Assembly (NCBI GenBank): GCA_021772935.1
Contig: JAJFLA010000042.1
Span: 1 to 64,000 of the forward strand
DNA from: Gammaproteobacteria bacterium
GTDB lineage: Bacteria; Pseudomonadota; Gammaproteobacteria; Xanthomonadales; SZUA-36
DNA: 64,000 nucleotides
Direction: 5' to 3'
The notes under the pieces were generated by a model that was not told where the DNA came from, did no database searches, and saw only the letters and a program-made list of their open reading frames with translations. The translations under genes were made by a program, and so were the position numbers. This document shows, piece by piece, positions 8,533 through 16,474 of this stretch. Every line of letters starts with the position of its first letter. Within the stretch, counting starts at the first letter, position 1.

Positions 8533-9789
8533 ATGACAACAAACATAACTCGTCGTGCTTTTACAGGTCTCCTTGGTCTGGGTATGACCTGGCCTTTTGC
8601 GGCCAGGCTGGGTATTGCCGATACAGCCAAAAACTTTCGGATACGGACCATAACCGCCGGTCTCCATTTGCAAAATGCCGATCATTTTGAACCACTCAAA
8701 CAAGCGCTGGTTTTTTTGCAAGGGGCACAAAAAGCATTTCAAACGGATGGCTACGAAGTCCAGACCCTGCGGATGGCAACCCAACCACTGCTCAACTACC
8801 TGCCAGACTGGAAGAGCCCGGCTGCATTGCGCTCACTGCAGGCGATCGACCGCTTCGCCGTCGACAACGGTGTCATGTTCAGCATCGGCCCGGTGATCAC
8901 TGATGACCGGTACGATGCGGAATTTGCACCCTGGGCCGCGGAGGTCGTGCAGCAAACCAACAACATCAGTTTTACCATGCGCGCGGCCTCGGCAGAACAG
9001 GGCATACATCGGCAGACGATCCGCATGGCTGCAGAAACTATTCAGGCCCTGGCAACCACAAAGAAAGGTGGTGAAGGCAATTTCCGCTTTGCTGCAACAG
9101 CATTTGTACCCGCGGGTTCACCGTTTTTTCCGGCGGCTTATTACCAACAAAGCCAATCATTCAGTATCGGTCTTGAGTCTCCAAACCTGTTAAGTGAAGC
9201 ATTCGAGGGCCCACTGAATCTTGAGCAGGCAAAGCGGCGACTGAAAGCACAGATGGAAGCAGCATTTACACCGGTGGCCAAGTCCGGGCAAAGACTTGCA
9301 CACCAGGCCGGCTGGCAGTACCTGGGTATTGATGCCTCACCCGCGCCCGGTCTTGATGCCAGTATCGGTCAGGCCATTGAAACCTTGACACACAAAGCGT
9401 TTGGTAGTGCATCAACTTTGGCCGGCTGCGCGGCGATCACCGATGTGCTCAAGGGCCTGGAGCTTAAGACCTGTGGTTATTCCGGTCTGATGTTACCGGT
9501 TCTGGAAGACCCGGTATTGGCCCAACGAGCCGCTGAAGGTCGTTATGGGGTTGCCGAGCTGCTGCTGTATTCAAGTGTATGTGGTACCGGTCTTGATGTT
9601 GTGCCGCTGCCAGGGGATACCACTACAGAGGCGCTTGCTGCCGTCATTGGAGACATGGCGGCACTCGCCACCAAGTATCGCAAGGCGCTTTCCGCCCGGT
9701 TATTTCCGATGCCCGGTAAACGGGCGGGTGAGATGGTCAGTTTTGACAATCCCTTTCTGACCGAGACGATGGTCATGTCACTTGACTAA
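8533..9789 (+). CDS. DUF711 family protein with Tat-like signal, 418 aa
   Basis: The C-terminal half carries the DUF711 signature, including GCAAITDVLKGL, CGYSGLMLPVLED and GVAELLLYSSVCGTGLDVVPLPGD. DUF711 proteins are related to the pyruvate-formate-lyase-like ten-stranded barrel fold, but no activity is established. Unlike the usual cytosolic members, this one begins TRRAFTGLLGLG, a twin-arginine signal pattern followed by a hydrophobic stretch and AAR/A-type cleavage region, so it is probably exported folded to the periplasm. Confidence 0.75.
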   Translation: MTTNITRRAFTGLLGLGMTWPFAARLGIADTAKNFRIRTITAGLHLQNADHFEPLKQALVFLQGAQKAFQTDGYEVQTLRMATQPLLNYLPDWKSPAALRSLQAIDRFAVDNGVMFSIGPVITDDRYDAEFAPWAAEVVQQTNNISFTMRAASAEQGIHRQTIRMAAETIQALATTKKGGEGNFRFAATAFVPAGSPFFPAAYYQQSQSFSIGLESPNLLSEAFEGPLNLEQAKRRLKAQMEAAFTPVAKSGQRLAHQAGWQYLGIDASPAPGLDASIGQAIETLTHKAFGSASTLAGCAAITDVLKGLELKTCGYSGLMLPVLEDPVLAQRAAEGRYGVAELLLYSSVCGTGLDVVPLPGDTTTEALAAVIGDMAALATKYRKALSARLFPMPGKRAGEMVSFDNPFLTETMVMSLD

Positions 9790-9818
9790 GAAGATTCACC
9801 ATGCTGTCTTTGACGCTA

Positions 9819-10169
9819 TTAGCCAAAACAATTTTTCAAGTCATCATACTTTGCAGTAATTGCGTGCACATTGGTATAACCCATTTCTTGCAGCGTCAGG
9901 GCCGAGAGTGATGCACGACCGCCACCGCCACAATGCGTCAGGATTAAGGTATCTGCATCCGGGCACAATTTTGGCACTTTCATTTCAACCAGACCACGAG
10001 AGATATTAATAGAGTCTTTGAGTTTGGATTCAGCCGCGTTATTAGCCTCCCGAACATCAATGATTACAGCATGATCTGATGCCTCATACAGTGCTTTGGC
10101 AGAAGCAACATCAAGACAATTGATCCGTGTCTGGGCTTCGCTTATCAACTCAGCGGCGGTCTTTATCAA
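9819..10169 (-). CDS. Single-domain rhodanese, 116 aa
   Basis: A single rhodanese domain with the persulfide-forming cysteine in the loop HCGGGGRAS and the upstream VIIDVREANN motif. It starts at TTG 10169, supported by AGGGGAG upstream. The loop is glycine-rich compared with the usual CxxGxR. It lies 125 bp past the end of the microcompartment operon on the same strand, but separated by a gap, so a shared function is not implied. Confidence 0.8.
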   Translation of the reverse strand: MIKTAAELISEAQTRINCLDVASAKALYEASDHAVIIDVREANNAAESKLKDSINISRGLVEMKVPKLCPDADTLILTHCGGGGRASLSALTLQEMGYTNVHAITAKYDDLKNCFG

Positions 10170-10294
10170 TGTAACTCCCCTGGTGAATATAAAAAGTGCA
10201 GTGTTGATTTAGAGCATAGTCTGGGACGCACGCGTTTGGGAGCCTCTCCAGATGGTTTTCTACCGAAAATGCGCTCCATTTCAAGCTTCCATAA

Positions 10295-10567
10295 TTAGCT
10301 CGATTCGAGCTCAACCGCGTCAACAATGCCAACGACGATTGAACGCACTGGCGCATTACCGTCGCCGAGTATCTGGCGAGCGCCAGTACCCTCATCCAGG
10401 ATCAGGACGGTCTCGCCATCGCCGGCACCGATCGTATCGATAGCGATGAGATAACCGCCGGTCGGTTTCCCAGTCGGGTCGAGTCGCTCAGCGAGCAGCA
10501 GCTTGCGACCGTCGACGATGGTGTGATGGATGGTCGAAACGACGTTGCCGGTAATGCGGGCGAGAAT
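10295..10567 (-). CDS. BMC-P pentameric shell protein (third copy), 90 aa
   Basis: An EutN/CcmL-type beta-barrel protein that caps vertices of a microcompartment shell as a pentamer. Visible hallmarks are the start MILARITGNVVSTIHH, the central GYLIAIDTIGAGDGETVLILDEG and the C-terminal VRSIVVGIVDAVEL. I start at ATG 10567, where the family begins; it overlaps the end of the preceding BMC-P gene by a few bases. It is the last gene of the operon. Confidence 0.9.
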   Translation of the reverse strand: MLARITGNVVSTIHHTIVDGRKLLLAERLDPTGKPTGGYLIAIDTIGAGDGETVLILDEGTGARQILGDGNAPVRSIVVGIVDAVELESS

Positions 10568-10574
10568 CATCAGT

Positions 10575-10871
10575 TCACGTCCCCTGATCCATGCCCATGG
10601 ACAGATAGTTTGTGACCTCATCGACCAGGCCGACGATGGCATCGTCGACCGGGACAAACGAAGGATCAAGTGTAAGCGCGGCCTCGCGGCTTGCTACCCA
10701 GTAGATTACCTGACCGGGTCCCGCCATGCGGGTACCATCGGCGCAGACCAGTGGTTCTCCTTCGGCCTGGCCCTCACGGTCGAGTGGCTGGACCCAGAGC
10801 AACGGCGTGGCAGAGAGTTCATCCACCAGCATCGCGGGGACCACGGTTCCTATTACGCGTCCCAAGAGCAT
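10575..10871 (-). CDS. BMC-P pentameric shell protein (second copy), 98 aa
   Basis: An EutN/CcmL-family pentamer subunit. It begins MLLGRVIGTVVP and has the conserved C-terminal DDAIVGLVDEV. The middle segment (GPGQVIYWVASREAAL) has lost the usual GAGxGExVL form. GAGGAGA lies just upstream of ATG 10871, inside the end of the preceding BMC-T gene, so the two are translationally linked. The divergence from the other two pentamers suggests distinct vertices or a specialised interface. Confidence 0.88.
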   Translation of the reverse strand: MLLGRVIGTVVPAMLVDELSATPLLWVQPLDREGQAEGEPLVCADGTRMAGPGQVIYWVASREAALTLDPSFVPVDDAIVGLVDEVTNYLSMGMDQGT

Positions 10872-11473
10872 GCAATCTCCTCGGGGTATTCAGCACCAGC
10901 TGGCTCAAGAACGGGGCACAAACTAAAATGTGTTCCTTGGTCTAGCAGCAAGCGCAAGTCTGGTTCAAGCCGTGGCAATAGTGTGCGTGCAAGAAGCTGG
11001 TCCCCAGCCCGATCGGAACAGATATCGAGCGCAGTCTCAACATCGGACAGATCACCGCACATCAGCGCCAGCGCGTGCCCGCCCAGGTCATCACCAAGGC
11101 GAACCTCGGCGAGCATAACGGGGGTACTCTTGACCGCCGCATCAACAGCGGCCAGCAATGCGGGTGAAGAATTTGTTTCCACCACCGCCAATGCGTCGCC
11201 TTCGAGATCCTGGCGCGCGCCGAGAACCGCGTCATGCAGGTATGGGTGAACGTCACCGAGGAATACGCTATCGCTAAGACAGTGTTCAGCCTCACCCAGT
11301 TGCAGTCCGACCGCATAAGCCTCTTGCGTACTGGCAACACTGCCTCCGACAAGAATCAGGAATCTACCCGGATGGATCGTTCCGCAACGCAGCATTGCGA
11401 TGGGTGATTTTTTGAGCATCAGATCACTTGCCAGTACACCGGTAGCGATGGTGTTGAATTCAAGTAATGCCAT
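10853..11473 (-). CDS. BMC-T tandem-domain shell protein, 206 aa
   Basis: Two BMC folds in tandem, expected to form a pseudohexameric trimer in the shell facet. The first repeat shows TIATGVLASDLMLKKSPIAM and PGRFLILVGGSVASTQEAY; the second (about 95-180) shows STPVMLAEVRLGDDLGGHAL and GDLSDVETALD. The layout is PduB/EutL-like, the kind that can carry a larger central pore. ATG 11473 is preferred to an upstream GTG. It is separated by about 140 bp from the aldehyde dehydrogenase gene. Confidence 0.85.
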   Translation of the reverse strand: MALLEFNTIATGVLASDLMLKKSPIAMLRCGTIHPGRFLILVGGSVASTQEAYAVGLQLGEAEHCLSDSVFLGDVHPYLHDAVLGARQDLEGDALAVVETNSSPALLAAVDAAVKSTPVMLAEVRLGDDLGGHALALMCGDLSDVETALDICSDRAGDQLLARTLLPRLEPDLRLLLDQGTHFSLCPVLEPAGAEYPEEIACSWDA

Positions 11474-11612
11474 GGCTCCGTGTCGCCTCTTTTTCTGCAC
11501 CTTAGGTCTTGCCCGCAGACTGCATTATTGGTAATTGTGAGAATTTACCCACTATCCATTGATGTATGAAAACAGGTTTGATTTTTTGATCCACCTTCAT
11601 GAAATATACGGC

Positions 11613-13082
11613 TTAAACAATACGGAAGTGATCGACCATGACGCAGCGCCTCAGTCGACTAAAAGAGATCGGGCCAGTGAGTCCTTCACCGGTTGGGCTG
11701 GCAATGGTAAAACTGGTGTAACCTTCCCCACCTTCGCCGAGACCGGCGAAAAACGGCCCATTCTTGGTAAAGATACTGGTGTTGATCGTGCGAGCCATGC
11801 GACTCAAAGCATCGATATCGCGTGAGTACATACCGGCCGAATGTCCAAATCCGTGTTCAGCTTCCTTGGCCAACTCAATACCCTGATTAACATCTGGAAC
11901 GGAGGTAACCGGCAGCACCGGCATCATTTGCTCGGTCCAGATCAGAGGGTGGTCATTCGGCACACGTGCAACCAGTAGTGGCGGATCACCGGCACATGAA
12001 ATGCCTGCCCGCAAGAGAATCTCTTTTGCGTTCTTACCAATGAGGTCTTTCTCAACCACCGCGCGTTGCCGCGGCCCGCGTTGTTCGCTGAAAATCGCCT
12101 GTTCCACCCGGTGGAGTTCACCTGCAGTTAAAACATAAGCGCCCTGTCGACCCATCTGTTGCAACAGTTCCTCAACAATACTCTCGACGGCGATAACTTC
12201 TTTTTCATCTACGCACACAATATTATTATCAAACGAGGCACCTGCAATGATGCTACGGGCGGCGTGTTCAATATCGGCAGTTGCATCGACCACCACAGGC
12301 GGGTTACCAGGGCCAGCGCAAATAGCGCGCTTGCCACTCTTCATCGCTTGTTCCACAACGCCGCTGCCACCGGTCACGGCGAGCAGACGGATACCCTTGT
12401 GGCCCATTAACGTCTGCGCAGATTTGATAGTCGGCTCAGCCACTGCAGTTACGAGGTTGGCCGGTCCACCGCCCCGAATGATTGCACGGTGTAACAGACG
12501 AATATTGGCCATAGAGCACTCACGGGCGCTCGGGTGTACATTGAAGACGATGCTATTACCCGCCGAAAGCATGGCGATCGTGTTGCAGATAATGGTGGAA
12601 GTTGGATTCGTTGTCGGCGTGATGGCGCCGATCACGCCATAAGGCGCATATTCTGTAAGTGTCAGTCCGTTGTCCCCGGTGACAGCTTGCGGTGTGAGCA
12701 CCTCAGTACCGGCAGTCTTTTGTGTGACCAGTCGATTCTTGATTATCTTGTGCTCAACACGACCCAGACCGGTTTCACGTTGTGCGTGGCGCGCAAGTTC
12801 TTCGGAATGCTCAAGCATTGACTCGCGAATCGCGGCGATGATTTTCTGCCGTCCTGCAAGTGACATACCATCTAATTCTCGGAAGGCGATGCCCGCTGCC
12901 TCGACGGCCGCATCGACCGTAGCAAAGACCCCTTCACCAAGTGCTTCCCGGAAAGCACTTGCCGGTTCATTTTGCTTTACAGTGAATTTCGCCTGCGCAG
13001 CCGATGACCCCGAGAGGCGTTCGGCAAGACGTCTGGCGATGGTGTCCACCTGTTGATCGCTAATCCCGCCCTGACGGATCAC
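11613..13082 (-). CDS. CoA-acylating aldehyde dehydrogenase of the microcompartment, 489 aa
   Basis: An EutE/PduP-type aldehyde dehydrogenase that converts acetaldehyde or another short aldehyde plus CoA and NAD+ to acyl-CoA. The catalytic cysteine is C290 in FDNNIVCVDEKEV, and the GPGNPPVVV cofactor segment is present. Residues 7-23 (ISDQQVDTIARRLAERL) form an amphipathic helix followed by a flexible linker, the typical form of an encapsulation peptide that binds the shell lumen. GTG 13082 overlaps the stop of the preceding BMC-P gene by 4 nt. In this operon its aldehyde would come from the DeoC domain. Confidence 0.93.
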   Translation of the reverse strand: MIRQGGISDQQVDTIARRLAERLSGSSAAQAKFTVKQNEPASAFREALGEGVFATVDAAVEAAGIAFRELDGMSLAGRQKIIAAIRESMLEHSEELARHAQRETGLGRVEHKIIKNRLVTQKTAGTEVLTPQAVTGDNGLTLTEYAPYGVIGAITPTTNPTSTIICNTIAMLSAGNSIVFNVHPSARECSMANIRLLHRAIIRGGGPANLVTAVAEPTIKSAQTLMGHKGIRLLAVTGGSGVVEQAMKSGKRAICAGPGNPPVVVDATADIEHAARSIIAGASFDNNIVCVDEKEVIAVESIVEELLQQMGRQGAYVLTAGELHRVEQAIFSEQRGPRQRAVVEKDLIGKNAKEILLRAGISCAGDPPLLVARVPNDHPLIWTEQMMPVLPVTSVPDVNQGIELAKEAEHGFGHSAGMYSRDIDALSRMARTINTSIFTKNGPFFAGLGEGGEGYTSFTIASPTGEGLTGPISFSRLRRCVMVDHFRIV

Positions 13083-13381
13083 GCGTCAGTCTCCCCCTTA
13101 CGGTATTTCTCGTCACCACCAATCTCCCAGCTATCGACGATTGCCATAACGACTGCGTCAACCGGTTTTTGGTCGGTCCGCTCGGTCTGGCGGGCAGAAG
13201 AACCACTGGCAAACAGCACCATTTCACCAACCCCGGCACCGACGGCATCTACCGCCACTACCGAACCGCCTGAAGGCTTGTTGTCGTGGCCCCAAAGGCC
13301 CAGCATCAGGAATTTCAGACCGACAAGCTTGGCGTCTTTTTCGGTGGCAACGACAGTGCCGAGTACTTTTGCGAGTTTCAC
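13079..13381 (-). CDS. BMC-P pentameric shell protein (first copy), 100 aa
   Basis: A canonical EutN/CcmL pentamer: MKLAKVLGTVVATEKD at the start, GGSVVAVDAVGAGVGEMVLFASGSSAR in the middle (motif split here by description only), and a C-terminal DAVVMAIVDSWEI. It starts at GTG 13381 with AAGGAAAGG upstream. It sits between BMC-H and the aldehyde dehydrogenase, with which it shares a 4-nt overlap, so the two are tightly coupled in translation. Confidence 0.92.
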   Translation of the reverse strand: MKLAKVLGTVVATEKDAKLVGLKFLMLGLWGHDNKPSGGSVVAVDAVGAGVGEMVLFASGSSARQTERTDQKPVDAVVMAIVDSWEIGGDEKYRKGETDA

Positions 13382-13403
13382 AGCAGCACCTTTCCTTTAT
13401 CCG

Positions 13404-13700
13404 CTACTTCTGCGACGTTTCGGGGTTGCGGCCCAGTGGGATCGCCATATCTACACCGGAGTGAGGACGTGCGATAACATGTGCAGCAACTACATCACCG
13501 ACGCGGGCACCTGAGATTCGTCCGGCATCACAGGCCGCCCTTACGGCTGCGACGTCGCCCCGCACCACTGCAGTTATATAACCACCACCAGTTTTCTCGT
13601 AGCCAACGAGTTCGACTTTGGCCGCTTTGACCATTGCATCGGCCGCCTCCACCATGGCCGGAAAACTGCGGCATTCGATCATTCCTAATGCTTCTGACAT
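13404..13700 (-). CDS. BMC-H hexameric shell protein, 98 aa
   Basis: The only single-domain BMC hexamer in the locus and so the main facet tile. It carries the hallmarks EALGMIECRSFPAMVEAADA, KVELVGYEKTGGGYITAVVRGD, a loop SGARVGDVVAAHVIARPH and the C-terminal helix start. ATG 13700 has GAGGAG 6 nt upstream; the frame is open nine codons further but that part is not conserved. Having only one BMC-H implies a compositionally simple shell. Confidence 0.95.
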   Translation of the reverse strand: MSEALGMIECRSFPAMVEAADAMVKAAKVELVGYEKTGGGYITAVVRGDVAAVRAACDAGRISGARVGDVVAAHVIARPHSGVDMAIPLGRNPETSQK

Positions 13701-13742
13701 TGTCTTGCTCCTCGCAAATCTGGGCATTGTGCCCGGGTTAAT

Positions 13743-14363
13743 CTATGTTTTTACCTGGCCTGTAATGGCCATGATCGCCTGTGTTGCTGCCTCTTGAGCC
13801 ACCACCACATCTCGTTCCTCACCACCAATGTAAACACGTCCGAAACTGCCGACTGCACGTACTTCCAGGATATTGATATCCGCAGCCTTTTCTGCCTCAT
13901 TGGCTGCAAGCGCGGCATAGGCCGCCGGCTCGACTTCAAGTACAAACAGCGTCTGACCGGCGAGGATCATATTGCCGTGACGGAAACGGTTGATGAGCAT
14001 GGTCTGGGTGTCTTCGAGGTGACGCACAACCTGGTTGGCGACAACTCGTGGTTTGTGGCGGTCTTTTTCCTGCAAACCCAGGAAATCAAGTATCGCTTGT
14101 CCCGCTTGCCGCACATCGGCCTGGCTTTCAGAATGCAACTCGAGCATACCGTAATGCCGTTCAACGATCTGCATACCCGCCGTGACGTCTGTTGACTTGA
14201 GTGCAACATCAAGAATCTGGTTAATTGCCATACCGGGGGCGATTTCTACAAAAAGGCTCGCCTGACCCACTTTAGGCAGGAAACCCTTCGAGATTGTCGC
14301 CTGAAAGGAGGCGAACTGCGGCTGTAGTGAATCGAGAAAAACGTAAGCTCTCAGATCAACCAT
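13743..14363 (-). CDS. BMC-T tandem-domain shell protein, 206 aa
   Basis: A second double-BMC protein, similar in plan to CsoS1D/EutL trimers. Domain 1 covers about 1-95 (LRAYVFLDSLQPQFASFQA, ASLFVEIAPGMAINQILDVALK), and domain 2 about 105-206, with ILEVRAVGSFGRVYIGGEERDV near the end. AAGGAG precedes ATG 14363. It directly follows the RpiB-DeoC gene with a 12-bp gap. The two BMC-T proteins are clearly different in sequence and are not a recent duplication. Confidence 0.88.
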   Translation of the reverse strand: MVDLRAYVFLDSLQPQFASFQATISKGFLPKVGQASLFVEIAPGMAINQILDVALKSTDVTAGMQIVERHYGMLELHSESQADVRQAGQAILDFLGLQEKDRHKPRVVANQVVRHLEDTQTMLINRFRHGNMILAGQTLFVLEVEPAAYAALAANEAEKAADINILEVRAVGSFGRVYIGGEERDVVVAQEAATQAIMAITGQVKT

Positions 14364-14375
14364 TGATAAAACTCC

Positions 14376-15695
14376 TTAAGCGCTAACGCTTGTTAATTTT
14401 GCTTCTCGCACGATGCCGATACTGGCACTCACACCCAGTCGGGTGGCACCTGCCTCGATCATGGCCCTGGCATCGCTATAGGAACTAATGCCGCCAGAGG
14501 CCTTGACCTCCATACCGGCGCCGCGTACAACTTCGGCCATCAGTGCCACATCGCTCACGGTTGCACCGCCGGTTGAAAAACCAGTCGATGTCTTGACAAA
14601 ATGGGCACGCGCGGTTCGCGCGAGCTCCGAGGCACGTCGTTTCTCTTCATCGCTCAGCAACGCTGTTTCAAGGATAACCTTACATACTGCATTGCCATCA
14701 ACACAAGTCTCGACTACGCCCCGAATATCACGCAGCACCAGTGCGTCGTCGCCGCCTTTGAGCGCGCCTACATTGATCACCATATCAATCTCGCGGGCGC
14801 CGTTGCGAATTGCACGACGTGCTTCCATGGCCTTGATCGCGGGCTCATTTGCACCCAAGGGGAATCCAACAACTGTACATGTGAGCACCTCACTGTCACG
14901 CAGCAAATTAGCCGCCAGCGAGACCCACGTCGGGTTAATACAAACCGAACGAAAATTAAATTCGAGGGCCTCGGCGCAAAGTCTGCGAACCTGTTCTTCG
15001 GTTGCGTTAGCTTTGAGTATGGTGTGGTCGATGAAACGTGCCAGATCGCCGGGTATATTGCCCGGTTGTTCCGCAAGCGCAACGCTGGTCAAGCCAGTAG
15101 CACCTAATCGCACAAACTCACGGGCGGCTTCCGGGTTTTCACCGACGGACTCGCCACCTGCTTCAGAATTCTTTATCGGGCCAAGAATGTCGTGCAACCG
15201 ACTCACGACCCGTTCGATGTCCTGGTCGGACAAGTCCATATCCGCCATCTCTTCACCAAACATTGCGACACGTTTTTGATGACGAGGTTCGGTGCATTCA
15301 GTTACCAGCCATACATCAACAAGCTGTTCCGCAAGCCCGGTGCCAATTTGTCCAGCACCCAGCGCCAGTACGTTGGCGTCGTTGTGCTCTCGGCTGTGGC
15401 GCGCAGTCAACAGGTTATTGGCCACCGCTGCACGCACGCCTGGAACCTTGTTTGCGACCATACATGAACCGATACCGGCACCATCGATCATAATTCCGAC
15501 GTCTGCTTTACCCCGCGACACGGCTTCTGCGACCGCACGAGCAAAGACTGGATAGTCAACAGCTTCACGGGATGAAGTGCCGACATCCTCCACCGTATGC
15601 CCAGTCTCACGTAAATGGGCTGCAAGTATGGCTTTCAGGCCGAAGCCGCCGTGATCGGCACCGAGAGCAATTCTTTTTGCTTGTGTCATGCCCAT
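14376..15695 (-). CDS. rpiB-deoC: RpiB-DeoC fusion enzyme (sugar-phosphate isomerase + deoxyribose-phosphate aldolase), 439 aa
   Basis: Residues 1-150 are a RpiB/LacAB-fold isomerase domain (ADHGGFGLK, EHNDANVLALG). Residues about 212-439 are a class I DeoC aldolase with D304, K339 and the Schiff-base lysine K368 in FVKTSTGFSTGGAT; it would cleave 2-deoxyribose 5-phosphate to acetaldehyde and glyceraldehyde 3-phosphate. The linker holds a helix LSDQDIERVVSRLHDIL (155-171) that looks like an encapsulation peptide. In the RpiB part the catalytic cysteine position is D71 (IMIDGAGIG), so isomerase activity or substrate may be changed. ATG 15695 or 15689 could start; the latter overlaps the regulator stop as ATGA. 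Confidence 0.92.
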   Translation of the reverse strand: MGMTQAKRIALGADHGGFGLKAILAAHLRETGHTVEDVGTSSREAVDYPVFARAVAEAVSRGKADVGIMIDGAGIGSCMVANKVPGVRAAVANNLLTARHSREHNDANVLALGAGQIGTGLAEQLVDVWLVTECTEPRHQKRVAMFGEEMADMDLSDQDIERVVSRLHDILGPIKNSEAGGESVGENPEAAREFVRLGATGLTSVALAEQPGNIPGDLARFIDHTILKANATEEQVRRLCAEALEFNFRSVCINPTWVSLAANLLRDSEVLTCTVVGFPLGANEPAIKAMEARRAIRNGAREIDMVINVGALKGGDDALVLRDIRGVVETCVDGNAVCKVILETALLSDEEKRRASELARTARAHFVKTSTGFSTGGATVSDVALMAEVVRGAGMEVKASGGISSYSDARAMIEAGATRLGVSASIGIVREAKLTSVSA

Positions 15696-16033
15696 ACCGC
15701 CGAATCATCAGGTCGAGTGCGGCGCGGCGCCGTTCGTTTGGAACTCCTTTCTACATCAAGAATCTGCTGCAACTTCACAACATGAAGCCGAAGACGTTCG
15801 CGCCCTAACTCAGACATAAGAAACTTGGTCACAGAACGCTTACCATTCATAGTCTTATTGATTTCTATATAACCCACCTCGGCCAGTTTACGCGTCTGCG
15901 TGTGCAGGTTGCCATCGGACAGACTGGTTGCAGCTTTCATCTCAGTGAATGAGACAGGTACACCCGGCACAAGTGTAGCCAGGATGCCCAGGCGGCAGGG
16001 CGCGCTGATTATTTCGTCAAAATTTATGTTCAT
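15686..16033 (-). CDS. Winged-helix transcriptional regulator of the BMC operon, 115 aa
   Basis: A small winged-helix (HTH_34/MarR-ArsR-like) protein: PCRLGILATLVPGVPVSF, then the recognition region ATSLSDGNLHTQTRKLAEVGYI and a wing KTMNGKRSVTKF. It lacks a ligand domain. ATG 16033 is chosen because a promoter (16059-16086) overlaps the only upstream alternative. It is the first gene of the microcompartment operon and overlaps the next gene by 4 nt, so it probably controls its own operon. Confidence 0.85.
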   Translation of the reverse strand: MNINFDEIISAPCRLGILATLVPGVPVSFTEMKAATSLSDGNLHTQTRKLAEVGYIEINKTMNGKRSVTKFLMSELGRERLRLHVVKLQQILDVERSSKRTAPRRTRPDDSAVWA

Positions 16034-16474
16034 AGTGCCACTTACTTTATTTCGCAAAGTATTATGTATAGACCAATCTGTGTCAAGCACTTCTTTTGCC
16101 CTGGTGGGAAACCGCAGTGTTTTTTACTTTGTTATATGAAGTACTAAATTGGCAAGTACTCATTGATACAGTGTCATGCAGAAACGCTAAGAAATTAAAC
16201 TGTAAAACAAGCCCACAACAAGGGCCATTGTATGCAACGACTGAAACCATGCCTTCATCATTACTACCGACCCGACTGCAGAAAGGGCGACCATGAGAGA
16301 ACCACTTTGGCTGCTAGTGATAGTTTTTTTGATCTCGTTGTTAACAAAGTTTCCATGTCCCGACATCTTAGATTAGTATACAAAAATATTATCTGTCCTA
16401 TTAATTAGTCTTTGTTATCCACACAACTTAAACCGGACTTGAACCCGGTAAACTGACCCCAGGTTGCCGAGCAA
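16034..16474. other. Intergenic region between BMC operon and chorismate-lyase-like gene
   Basis: The left end holds the BMC operon promoter (separate entry). Between the -10 and the regulator ATG lies a small inverted repeat, ACTTT/AAAGT (16044-16060), a possible operator. The remainder, 16100-16474, is A+T-rich and shows no supported gene or terminator. Confidence 0.5.
16059..16086 (-). promoter_or_regulatory. Sigma-70 promoter of the BMC operon
   Basis: Read on the minus strand there is a perfect -35 TTGACA (16086-16081), a 16-bp spacer and a -10 TAATAC (16064-16059). Transcription would start near 16052, leaving a leader of about 20 nt before the regulator ATG at 16033. Confidence 0.6.

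Noticed and set aside
10530-11249. 239-codon plus-strand frame over the BMC genes
   Set aside because: Antisense of BMC-P and BMC-T genes; low-complexity Ser/Arg-rich product.
14488-15279. 263-codon plus-strand frame over RpiB-DeoC
   Set aside because: Antisense shadow of a well-supported enzyme; no family similarity.
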